Below are positions 10,301 through 20,125 of a DNA stretch of 64,000 nucleotides, piece by piece. Under the pieces are notes generated by a model that was not told the DNA's origin, ran no database searches, and saw only the letters and a list, made by a program, of their open reading frames with translations. The first letter of the stretch is position 1, and each line of letters begins with the position of its first letter. Position numbers and translations under genes: made by a program. The stretch comes from Gliomastix tumulicola (Eukaryota > Ascomycota > Sordariomycetes > Hypocreales > Bionectriaceae): the NCBI GenBank assembly GCA_001599755.1, contig BCHX01000004.1, positions 4,960,001 through 5,024,000 on the forward strand, given 5' to 3'.

Positions 10301-11539
10301 CCAGTTCCGGAAGGCTGAAGACTGCAGTAGCCAGTTGCCTGACCCCTCGTGGCGGTCCTCCCTGGCTCTGTTGGCATTTGTAGACGGGTCTGGAGGTAGC
10401 AGCCACTTTTTAATCCAATGGACATCCAAGTCCGACTTGGTGGACTCAGATGTGATCTGTATGGCGTTTTCCGTCTGTTCTACTAGCAAAGTTTAGTTGA
10501 CATACGTCGCTTTGCTATAGCATAGATGGCACTTACCCTCTGCTAGAAGCTCTTCAATTCGCACCTGTGCCTCGAGCCCATTAGGATGAATTTGGCGAAG
10601 CAAATCTTTGGCATAGGCCGCGGCCATCAGAGCAGCGAAGCCCTGCCAGTCCTCATTCTTATGCGAATCGGAGTAGTCGCAGATGCCCCGAATCACCATG
10701 CAGGGGAAGTGGTTCATCAGGTCGCCCGCCCCCATTTCGAAGCACAAGATATTCCTTGCCGCTGCCAGTTGATCTCGGGTGCGTGCATCCTTTATCAGCT
10801 GATTACCACTGGCGATTAGACCGTAGTGAATTGCAGGATCGTCGTCACCTCCTTCTCTGTCCTTCCTCATGATCAAATGATTTTCGTCAAGCCCACAGGA
10901 GATTGCGCACTGGTCACTCGAGCCACCAGGGCCTGCGGGATGTACGAAGTGAGACCTGTACAATCTGTCTTTTGTTTTGGCAGGCCGGATGAAGTGCTTC
11001 TGCTTCTTCCCTTTGATCCTCGAGAGTGCCTCATCGACGTCCTTGACCAGGCTGTGGCCCTCCACTTCGTATTTCACTCGCAGCGCGTTGACGGCTCTGC
11101 GCAGTAATACTGGCGGCCGGTTCAAGAATCCGGTTTGTCGGAATGTCTCATCTTGAATCCTCCTTCCAAAGTCATACTGAATGACACCACCCATACCATT
11201 CCCAGGGCGACTGACAACAACATCACCGAGCCGAATATCATGCTGTAGAGAAGGAGCACCACCACCGATGCCGACCATCAAGCCGATGCGGATATTAGGA
11301 AAGGAACGGATCATGTCGCGAGCGACGGCTGCGGCGGAATTGGTGCCATACTCGCCATCAGGAAGGACGGCGATGACAACGTTGTGATCACCCATCCTGC
11401 CTAGCTCGTAGCTATTGTTGTCATCTCGCCCAATGTGTCTCGCGGGCTCGTGTTCTTCGTCGAAGAAGGCTACGGCAGCCACGGCCTCGGTGTCGAGGGC
11501 ACAGATCCAACCCACTGTGTACTTTTCAGGGTCGGACAT
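7359..11539 (-). CDS. NLR-like protein: PNP_UDP - NACHT - C-terminal TM domain
   Basis: Six exons: 11539..10537, 10482..9648, 9558..8612, 8563..8454, 8391..7924, 7868..7359 (1290 aa). All donors are GTRNGT-type, most introns show CTAAC/CTGAC branch sites, and every phase closes. Residues ~5-320 form a purine nucleoside phosphorylase/MTA nucleosidase-like domain (GLMVGIGGGAP, VIRGICDYSDSHKN), the N-terminal module of many fungal NLRs. The NACHT ATPase follows: Walker A GSPGCGKT at ~407-414, Walker B KVYIVLDALDEA at ~506-517, and the VYTARP segment. No ankyrin, WD or TPR repeats follow; instead there is an acidic Ser-rich linker (~800-860), a region typical of long fungal C-terminal domains, and two membrane helices (~1236-1258, ~1266-1286). 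By family, it would sense non-self or damage and signal in incompatibility or defence; that role is inferred. A Glu expected in the nucleosidase ribose site is Gly (FEMGAGD). Confidence 0.85.
7798..7817 (+). repeat. (CTG)n in the last NLR exon
   Basis: About six CTG/GCT units that encode a Ser run on the minus strand just after the fifth intron of the NLR gene. Confidence 0.85.
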
Positions 11540-12511
11540 GGTGAATGTCGTTGAAATCCGAGAGATGAAGGAGCTTGGTCACGGCAGAATTGCCCATCTG
11601 ATGCGAAATGTGCGCGTTTCCATATCGCAGCTCAGCCTTAGGCATCAACGGTGGGTCGCGTCATACGTGATTCTGCCTGGCCACTCCTCCTGCGACCGTG
11701 TGGCCTGGATGTGGCAGTTGATGTGACGGTGCGTCAGCAGGTCATCCTTGGGGGAGGCCGAGCATGTCATTAGGAGAACGGCATCGTTGCCTTACTGCAT
11801 AGCGCGAGACGGTCGCTATTCACAACTTTTCGTTCAGCTTTTCTTCTGGTAGCACCGTGATGAATATCTAGTGACTTGTGACTTGAGACTCTGGGGAGGT
11901 GCATGCACAGTTGTTGGTAGCTGTTGCAGTGCTTGATCGTTGGGAATAGCGGGATTGGGGTTTGGAGAGGGTGTGGAGGGGTTGTCATAGTGAGGTGCGC
12001 TATTTTCGGTGAGCGCAGCTCATCTCTCTGCTATGGCTTTCACTGTTGAGATGTGCTTGAGATTGGAGATGGGGCTTTCGTTGAGGTCACTCCAAGTGAC
12101 GACAGCGACGAGAAGGCAGTAGTCGCAGCAACGAGGGAGACAACGAATAAGTAAATAAATATAGTGCGACGCCTACGGCTGACTGCCTGGAAAACAATAC
12201 CATTGGATCCGATGTGCCTGTTTATGCCCCGCCTCTTGCCCAGTGGCCGGCCAGCGTCAAGCCACTAATCAGATCCCCGATCAAGTGTGCTGCAGCCGCC
12301 ATGTCGCACAAATGCAGCCTCCATCTGACCATAATATGCATGCACGGGACATGTTCACTACTACGCATAGATCGGCAACCGGGGCAAGATTTTCGTAGCA
12401 ATCTGCCTCATGCCCAACAAAGAACGGGGGCCAACGCGTCTTTTAGTGGCGCCTTTAACCTGGTACCACTACTTAGAGTGCAAAAAGAAACCGTTAGGTG
12501 AAAGAATTCTC
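11540..12511. other. NLR promoter region and spacer
   Basis: Upstream of the NLR ATG. Moderately AT-rich, no convincing TATA on the minus strand and no supported gene; ORFs here are short and unsupported. Confidence 0.45.
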
Positions 12512-12674
12512 GGTAAGATGGCCGAGTTGGTTAAGGCGTCAGACTGTGCGTACCATTCTGTCCAGCTCCTCCCAAACTTCTCTAACACCCACACAGCAAG
12601 ATATTCATCTTGTCCTCACTGAGGATCCAATTCTGATGGAGCAATCCGCCTGGGTTCGAATCCCAGTCTTACCA
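12512..12674 (+). tRNA. class II tRNA, Leu-like body, intron, anticodon reads GTG
   Basis: Acceptor arms GGTAAGA (12512-12518) and TCTTACC (12667-12673) pair perfectly, with A73. A-box TGGCCGAGTTGG, D-arm, T-arm CTGGGTTCGAATCCCAG and a long variable arm (GGAGCAATCC) are present, so this is a class II tRNA; A73 fits tRNA-Leu rather than Ser. Anticodon stem TCAGA (12539-12543) pairs with TCTGA (12632-12636). With the intron in the canonical place (12550-12630, 81 nt), the anticodon at 12546-12548 is GTG, which would read His codons. Pol III signals are intact, including a T-run after the gene. It may be a functional but odd tRNA, a mutated pseudogene, or spliced at an unusual site. Confidence 0.7.
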
Positions 12675-12678
12675 AATA

Positions 12679-12683
12679 TTTTT
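12679..12683 (+). terminator. Pol III terminator of the tRNA
   Basis: A run of five T begins four nt after A73. Confidence 0.7.
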
Positions 12684-13757
12684 GCTCTTTATGCTGCTTG
12701 CAGAGGGCTCTTTGATTGTTTTGTTCCGCCTGGCTTGGGAGCTGGGTGTGGCAGAGGCTGCATTTTTTTATGTTTACTCATCAAATGCGACTGTCAGCCA
12801 ACCAGATGCGTGCATGCGACGACCATCTTTTTAGTGATGTCATCATGTCTGCCTGCTTCCGCGGTCGCGTCTCATGGGCTCTTGATAATCAGGGGTGAAT
12901 TTTGTGTTTTTCTATCCAGGACGGCCCGTCGCGACGCTGGCTTCCCATGCATCGTGTGTACTGCACTTTTGCTCAGACCGGCTGGTGTAGAGGTGGCCTC
13001 GCCCGCCAAGCCTTTTGCTTGTATTCCCCAACCCTTCGAGATGGCACCCTTACATGGAGCTCGAGGTATTTTCACTTTGCCTCAAGTTTAATAATCTGTA
13101 GTTGTATCACGGCATCTACTGCGTTGCACCCTGGAATAGGCCGAAGGGTAGCCCATGGTAATTGTAGTGCTAGCGACACGTTGACGTGAATATTCCTCGT
13201 TGATAACCGCACTGTAGCCGCAATACATGTCCCCGAGCCACACGAAACCTTATGGTTCAAAGAATCTTGGGGGACGGTGGGCCGTCTGTCGTTGTGGCGT
13301 GCGCTGTGGCAACTGGCTCAGGGTCCTCATACGAAACCAGGCGAGGAACCGTCGACGGCTGTACGCTCTCAACGCTTCGACCCGGGATGAAGAGCTGGAT
13401 GGTCTTAAAATAAGTCTCCCGCAAGTACCCCGTGTGGTAATTCCAACCCTCATTGGTGCATTGATGGGCGTCTTTCCCCAGCCTTTCCCACATCCCGAGC
13501 ACGCAATCTCACCAGCCTCCCCAGACAATCCTCGACGGTGAAGGGTCCCGTTGCAGGGGCAATACTCCCCATCCGAATTTTTTATTGGATTGAGTTGAGA
13601 GGCTGCGCGCTGTTATTGTTGAAACGATGTCCCCTGTTGTGGCCACCACCTATAAGAATGGCGGGAGCTCCCCCTCCCGTCGTCCATCTCTCTCTCTCCC
13701 TTGTCACCCTCCACAAGCACAGTCAGCTCCTGACTTAATAAGCCGCATTCATCCAAC
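12684..13757. other. intergenic, no gene seen
   Basis: Several short frames overlap on both strands without start context, domains or splice logic. The last ~150 nt are the CT-rich leader of the secreted protein gene, with TATAAG at 13650-13655. Confidence 0.45.
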
Positions 13758-14539
13758 ATGGTCGCCCTCAAGACCCAGGTCCTCCTCGCGCTCGCCGCCG
13801 CCCACGCCGTCTCTGCCGCCGCCCTCCCCGGGCCCGGCAAGGACGTCGTCGTGGTCGAGAACTTCGACAAGCACGTCGAGCGGCCCCACGTCGTCAAGGA
13901 GCCCTGCCCGTCCAAGTCCTACCGCGAGCGCGGCGACCGCGTGGAGAAGGTCTTCAAGCACGAGCAGTTCAAGGAGCGCCTCCCCGCCGTCCACAAGACC
14001 ATCATCGACCAGAAGGAGGAGGAGTTCCGCCACGGCGGCCGCACCAACAAGATCGTGGCCTCCGAGTTCGTCGAGCGCCCCGTCCGCAAGGTCGTCGTCG
14101 ACAAGAAGAAGGAGACGGCGTGCAGCGACAAGATCTACAAGCACGGGTACCACCCCGAGCACCGCCCCTGCCACGAGCACCGCCCATGCCACGAGCACCG
14201 CCCCTGCCACGACAAGTTCGTCGAGGTCGACATCGAGGAGGAGTCGCGCCCCTATCTGAAGCGTAAGCCCTCCAAGCGCCGCCCTGGCCGCTGGCTCGGA
14301 CGCCGTGACGACGACGAGAGCAACAACGCCTTCGTAAGTGACTGATGACAATGACTATTTTTTTTCAAGAAAAATCATGAGTAGGGTGCTAATGTGCATC
14401 GGCTTTGCTTTCATAGGCTGATGTTGATGAGCGTGACGATACCGCTGAGGATGCTGCTGTCGCCGATATCGACGAGCGTGATGACAGCGACGCCGCCTCT
14501 GACATTGATGAGCGCGACGATGCGTCCGACTCTGAGTAA
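13758..14539 (+). CDS. small secreted protein with HRPCHE and DERDD repeats
   Basis: Exons 13758..14333 and 14417..14539 (232 aa). Donor GTAAGT, branch GTGCTAATG and acceptor TTTCATAG are canonical and the phase is 0. The N-terminus MVALKTQVLLALAAAHAVSA is a clear signal peptide, so the product enters the secretory path. The mature part is very charged (Lys/Glu/Arg/Asp). Around residues 134-152 there are three tandem copies of a Glu-His-Arg-Pro-Cys-His unit, which could bind metal. Dibasic sites follow (LKRKPSKRR, GRRDDD), possible Kex2 targets. Exon 2 encodes an acidic tail with three DERDD motifs. No family recognised; a secreted effector-like or processed peptide precursor is possible. The open frame without splicing would end three codons into the intron. 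Confidence 0.8.
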
Positions 14540-14777
14540 GCTTAGGCGTCTTGAGGAATCAAGATGCTAGCGGACGAGGCTGTCCCAGCTACTGAAAAGT
14601 CCCATACAAAAAGATGGATGTGGACTGTTCTTCTATAGGATCGATTCAGAGTCTTTCTTATACTGAACTTATTCACTCCATAGTCTAGCTACTAGTACCC
14701 AATAGATCAATGCTGGTACCTGGCAAAATCCCCCAAACAGTAGCTTCTCATTACTCGTCCTCGTGAGAATATGTGAC

Positions 14778-15615
14778 TTATTTTAACCCTCCTGAAATGA
14801 CAATGCTCTGGCCGGTGAGGTAGCCCGTTCTGCACAGCATCGTCACCACATTAGCCACCTCCCCAGGCTCGCCGAGCCGTCCAACAGGGATATTCGTCAC
14901 ATCGCCCGGCGTCCCCTTCACATGCTCGGCATTCGGAATCATGCCCGTCTCGCCGATCATGGCCGGAGCGACATCGTTGACGGTGATGCCGTCGCCTGCG
15001 AGCTTCATTGCTAAATTCTTCGCCATGCCCATGAGGCCTGCCTTGCTCGCGGCGTAGTGACACCCGTTGATCCCGCCGCCGTAGCCTGAGATGGAGCTCA
15101 TGAGGATGATGCGGCCCCAGCCCTGGCTCTTCATGTGCGGCACGCTGAGCTTGCAGAGCAGGAAGGACGCGCGGAGGTTCGTCTGGATGGTGAGATCCCA
15201 CTCCTCGATGGGGATGTCGAGGATATTCGGGATCCGCTTGCCGTAGCCCGCGTTGCTGACCAGGATGTCTGGGCCGGCCTGGCCGTGCTGCTGGCTGATC
15301 TCTTCGAAGACGCGGTGGATGTCCGCGTCCTTGGTCACGTCGAGCTGGTGCGTGGAGATGCGGATATCGCCCCCTTTGCCTAGCGACGCCACGAGCTCAT
15401 CGACGGAGGTCTTGGAGGAGGAGTAGGTGAGGGCGAGATGGACGCCCTGGGCGTGGAGGTCGCGTGCACAAGCAGCGCCCAGCCTGCCCAGCTCGTCAGT
15501 TATGTGCATTGCGCCTCATGGGGTGGCTGGGGGAGGAGAAACGCGGGGATGTGGCTCACCCGCCAGAGGCACCTGTGATGAGGGCCAGACGGCCCTTGAT
15601 GTTGTTATCCGCCAT
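14778..15615 (-). CDS. short-chain dehydrogenase/reductase (SDR)
   Basis: Exons 15615..15560 and 15483..14778 (253 aa). The small first exon carries the N-terminal half of the cofactor motif: joined, it reads TGASGGLG, the classical NAD(P)-binding Gly motif. Intron has donor GTGAGC and branch CTGAC. Further SDR landmarks are NAGYG, the catalytic Ser of SSISGYGG, and the Tyr-X3-Lys of YAASK. The C-terminus TGQSIVISGGLK is typical of the 3-oxoacyl-ACP-reductase-like classical SDRs. Substrate unknown; cytosolic by lack of targeting signals. The gene stands alone, tail to tail with the secreted protein gene. Confidence 0.9.
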
Positions 15616-16446
15616 CCTCGAGTGTGATGCAAGGTCTGGGACGCTGGACTTTCGAGTAAGAGCCGTCCGGGTCGGTGTTTAATCAGCGTGAGGTGAAACC
15701 AGTCCGTCTCCTCTCCCCGCACTGACCGGAGGATCGTGAGCGGGGCAGGCCGATCAAACTCCGGCCGGCTTGGACTGATAATTAGCGTAAATGAGGCTGT
15801 TGGTCTAGTCAGCAGTATTCTTTTCAGTGTGTGTGTGTATCAGATCTATGCATAGGTGCTAGATCGAAAGTCGATTGAGCTATACTGCTGGCCAAATCAG
15901 AACATACACTGATGATATCGCTCTTCTCAGTCACTAGGAGCCAGTCTCTTGGAGGGCTTCAAGACATGAGTGTCAAGCTCCCTCGCAAATCATAGGAGAG
16001 GGCCCGAGTCCTCTCCGCTACATGGTTACCTACCCAAAAAAACAAACAGGAGTATCTCCATCTCCGACATGCAGGTCTTCCTTCCAGACAGATGGCGGTG
16101 GCATTCCCCATGTCGAGTCCAAAGTCATGTGGTAAAGAAAGAGCGCTCGATTACTCGTTGTAGAAGGGTGAGGTAGAGAAGAGTATTATTAATGGCAGTC
16201 GATTAATCTGAGGCAACCAATTTTCTCCCTCTTCCCCCGCTGGTTCGCATTGCCTAACGGGTGACGGTGCCGACACTGGTCTTACTCTCCAATACTTTGG
16301 CCCCCAAACTTGTCCCGTGATTGATTGGTAGACTGTGACAGCTCACCTGAGTCACCCCGACACCAGCCAACACTTGGATCTTGCAACGCCCAACGCTCTG
16401 GGCCGATAGCAGCGCCGGGATCAAGATATATCCTGACTAGAGAGAG
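15616..16446. other. intergenic, promoters of the SDR and CHAT genes
   Basis: Divergent spacer between the SDR start and the CHAT gene. No additional gene is supported. Confidence 0.5.
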
Positions 16447-18996
16447 ATGGATGGAATAGATGGAATGTGGCAAGACGCAGATGGATCCTGGAGGGAACTG
16501 ATGCGTCTGCAGGACACGCTTGATCATCTGCCACCCGGGAATGATGCAGAAAGGGCAAGGCTTCTCCAGCACACCGGTCAAAGATGCATCGACTACTACC
16601 AGCGCATGGGAGGCATACAGGCCCTGGACTACGGCTTCCAATGCTTCCGGGGCGCTATTGGCATCACACCAGAGGATGACCCGGATCTGGAGGTCCTCTA
16701 CCAGGAGCTGGCCGCGTGCTACTACGAACGGTACCGGAGGCTGGGGGCCGGCGCGGATCTCGAACGAGGGATTCTGCTGTACCACAAGTCACTCAAGTCG
16801 GCGCACAAAGGCTTCTCGAGCCAGTTAGGTTCACATCATGGCCTTGGAGTTGGGTATCTCTACCAGTTTCGAAAATCCGGCAGGCGATCAGACTCAGACC
16901 TCGCGGTTCAACACTTCGAGGAGGGTCTATCGCTCGCACCTGAAGAGCATCCAAAGCGACCCGCCCTGCTATCTAGTCTCGGAGGGGTATATTCTGAGAG
17001 GTTCAAATACTTCAAGGATGTCCAAGATCATGACAAGGCCATCCACATGATGCACCAGGCACTCGACACTGCGACTCGACACCGTCATGACCGTGTCCTG
17101 CACCTGCAGACTCTAGCTCGACTGTACTGGCATAAGCACGTCTCGACGCAGAGTCTTGGAGACTTGGAGAAAGCCACTCGACGATACCAGGAAGCGATCG
17201 ATGAGTCTGCCGAAGCACATCCAGTACGGGCTGAGCTGCTTCGAGGGCTGGGTTCTTGCTATAAAAGCAAGCACCAAATCACAGATGAGCCGGACGATCT
17301 CGAAACAGCCATCCAGCTGCTGAGACAGGCGCTCGAGTATCCCACCCTGGCCGGCATAGACCGGGTCATGACTTCCAGGAAACTGCTTGCGATTCTCTCG
17401 CAACAGGGGCGTCTTGACCTAGCGTACGACGTGGCCGAGGAGACTGTCGGCTTGGTCCCTCAGCTCGCCCACCGATCCCTTGACAACTCAGACAAACAAC
17501 ATGTCTTGACAGAACTCGTCGGCCTAGGTACCGAGGCTGCGGCGCTCGCTTTGAATATTGGCAAGACGGCGTACACCGCGATCCGTCTCATCGAACTCGG
17601 GCGCAACGCCATCGTCGGATCTCTGAGAGGAATGCGAGTCGACGTGACGGATCTGAGAGGTCATCACCCGGAGCTAGCTGAGCGGTTCATCAAACTGAGA
17701 GACGAGTTGCAGGCTGATTCGCCGCCGGAAGAAAGAGAGCTGGCGATGTTAAGTCGGGAAGCAGAAGGGCGTTATGATGTGAGCCAGGAATTCGACCAGC
17801 TGCTTGAGGCCATCAGGCTCCAGCCTGGATTCGAGACGTTCCTCCTCACACCCTCGGAAGAGGAGATGCGTCGAGCCGCTGCTTCTGGTGGGACGATTGT
17901 TGTTCTCAACCCCTGCTACGATCGCGTCGATGCCCTGGTCGTCCAAGAGAGTCGAATCTTCAACATCCCCCTTCCGCTGCTCGACCTCGGCGATATTGAG
18001 GACTGGGAGGTCGATGTGAGTCGTCCGAAGTCTCTTGACACGAAGCTGCTCGAGTGGATGTGGGATGTGCTTGCAGGACCCGTGCTGGAAGAGCTGGGGT
18101 TCTTGGGTCGTCCTCCCGCGGAAGGACAGCCATGGCCGCGCATCTGGTGGGTTCCAACGGGGCCACTTACCAAGTTCCCTATCCATGCGGCTGGCTATCA
18201 TTACCGTAACACGTCCGAGACAGTCCTGGACCGCGTCGTGTCATCATACAGCTCCTCGGTCGGAAGCATCGTCATGTCCCGTCGAAATCTTGTGCGAGAC
18301 ACCAGAACGCGACGAGGGGGGAAGGCAGTCCTAGTCGGCATGAGCGAGCCGAGGTACGCGGCGCAGGAGATTTCTCATATTGAGAAACTCTTCAAAGCTG
18401 AAGGTATTGCTGAAGTCCACAAGCCCAATCACTATCGCGCGGACGTGATGGGAGCTCTCGAAGACTGCGAGATATTTCATTTCGCGGGCCACGGGCAAAG
18501 CGACCTCGACCCGTCGAAGAGCGGTCTCCTACTAAAAGACGGCAGGCTGACTCTGGCAGGCGTGTTGGACGTCCATGTTGAAAGTAGGCAGCTCTTCCTC
18601 GCCTACCTCTCGGCGTGCGGCAGCGGGCAGATGAAATCTGACTCGCTGGTCGAGGAGAGCCTCCACCTATCAGCTGCGTTCCAGCTTGCCGGATTCCGGC
18701 ACGCCATCGGGACGATGTGGGAAGCGAGCGACAGGTCGTGCGTAGACGCCGCGGTGTCTGTGTATGGTTGGATGCAGCGCCACGGCATGAGCGATGAGTC
18801 GGTGAGCGAGGGACTGCACCACGCGATGAGAGGGCTTCGAAAGCAGTGGCTGGAACGTGGTACTGTTGTCGGGGGGATGTCGGGTCATCGTGAGGACATT
18901 GAGGAGGGTAGTCGAGACATGAGGGAGGGAAGGACTGTCGTTTCGTGGGACGATGCACCCCTGGACTGGGTTCCGTTCGTTCACTATGGTGTCTGA
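16447..18996 (+). CDS. TPR-CHAT protein (caspase/separase-like peptidase fold)
   Basis: A single-exon gene of 849 aa, start ATG 16447. Residues ~30-370 are helical TPR-like repeats of the fungal type (units such as DLEKATRRYQEAI). The C-terminal ~300 residues form a CHAT domain: the catalytic His is in FHFAGHG (His682) and the catalytic Cys in LSACGSG (Cys724), both at the usual spacing, so the protease dyad looks intact. CHAT proteases belong to the caspase/separase clan, and bacterial relatives act in defence and programmed death; fungal TPR-CHAT proteins are widespread but mostly uncharacterised. No membrane segments. It lies 5 kb from the NLR gene, which makes an immune or cell-death role an attractive inference. 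Lack of introns is unusual next to its neighbours. Confidence 0.9.
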   Translation: MDGIDGMWQDADGSWRELMRLQDTLDHLPPGNDAERARLLQHTGQRCIDYYQRMGGIQALDYGFQCFRGAIGITPEDDPDLEVLYQELAACYYERYRRLGAGADLERGILLYHKSLKSAHKGFSSQLGSHHGLGVGYLYQFRKSGRRSDSDLAVQHFEEGLSLAPEEHPKRPALLSSLGGVYSERFKYFKDVQDHDKAIHMMHQALDTATRHRHDRVLHLQTLARLYWHKHVSTQSLGDLEKATRRYQEAIDESAEAHPVRAELLRGLGSCYKSKHQITDEPDDLETAIQLLRQALEYPTLAGIDRVMTSRKLLAILSQQGRLDLAYDVAEETVGLVPQLAHRSLDNSDKQHVLTELVGLGTEAAALALNIGKTAYTAIRLIELGRNAIVGSLRGMRVDVTDLRGHHPELAERFIKLRDELQADSPPEERELAMLSREAEGRYDVSQEFDQLLEAIRLQPGFETFLLTPSEEEMRRAAASGGTIVVLNPCYDRVDALVVQESRIFNIPLPLLDLGDIEDWEVDVSRPKSLDTKLLEWMWDVLAGPVLEELGFLGRPPAEGQPWPRIWWVPTGPLTKFPIHAAGYHYRNTSETVLDRVVSSYSSSVGSIVMSRRNLVRDTRTRRGGKAVLVGMSEPRYAAQEISHIEKLFKAEGIAEVHKPNHYRADVMGALEDCEIFHFAGHGQSDLDPSKSGLLLKDGRLTLAGVLDVHVESRQLFLAYLSACGSGQMKSDSLVEESLHLSAAFQLAGFRHAIGTMWEASDRSCVDAAVSVYGWMQRHGMSDESVSEGLHHAMRGLRKQWLERGTVVGGMSGHREDIEEGSRDMREGRTVVSWDDAPLDWVPFVHYGV

Positions 18997-20125
18997 GCTC
19001 TTGTATTAGCCATGTAGCCATGTATTGACATTAAGGGCAGGAAAGACGGATGGGAATGGCAATTTGTCGGAATGTTGAGTGCCGAGCCACGCGGTCGGAT
19101 AAACACTCGGGTTATGGGACGATACAATTTGGATGTGCATGCGACTCGAGGTTTTCTTCAACCGCGTGCGAGCGTAGAGGACGAGCTCGGACTATTGTTC
19201 AATCAGTGTCACTGCTCTTTGAAGGACTTCAGAGCGTGGTCTACAGCGTGCATATGCATGTCATGTCTTTGTGTATTAGCACACCACTTCGGGGTTAAGA
19301 TGATTCCAAATGCTCCGCCCCTTTCATGTCGCAGGTCCCTCTGCATGGAGCCACGAGCCCCTGGCCTGGCAGCTTGTTGAGACATCTGGGGGTTATTTCT
19401 CCGACAATCCTTGTTTGAGGCGGCACATCTGCCTCCGCAGCGACTGCTCATGTCCTGAATCAGCCTGTGTGTTTCGCCTTTTACTCAGCAAGGGTGAGGG
19501 TGAATGATTCCATCTGGTGTCGGACGGGCAGAGTCCACTCTGATGAACCGATATTCCGATCCTGGGCCACACTTGACGCTAGGATGAGGAATCATTCTCA
19601 TTTTCTCTCCCCTAATCCTGGGTCCTGAATCCACGAATATCCACCTGGGGACGCTACAATCTGACAGGCAAGCACCCCTGACCCCGCAGACAATGAAATG
19701 AATGAAGACCTGGGACTGAGATCCTCCTTCTCTGCCAATGCTGGTGCTCCGTGGGCCGTCTCAACCGAGAGTATGGGACGACAGTGTTCAGCCTTGCCGT
19801 GTCATGGCACTGGCGGCACGTTTGATCCCTGGGCCAAGACGTTGATTCCACATCGAAGTGCACAAGGAGGAGTGAGAAGGTGAATAGCCGGTACACACCA
19901 TCATGTTTGTAATCTTCGTGTTTCGTTGAGGCTCAACGCATGGGCTTCATCGCACATAAAGAGGCGGCTCTGCCGCAAGGTTGACGCCATTCTCTCACAT
20001 CATCACAACCATCATCACCATCATCGACACCTACAATCATCTATCAGCCTCAGCCTCATACCACCGCTCCGATCTTCCCAAGCCACCGAACTTTGACAGC
20101 TCGCAAACTACAAACAACAAACACA
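18997..20125. other. intergenic, no gene seen
   Basis: Three short overlapping frames near 19050-19500 and 19650-19900 have no support. The last 150 nt are a CA/AT-rich leader for the next gene. Confidence 0.5.
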
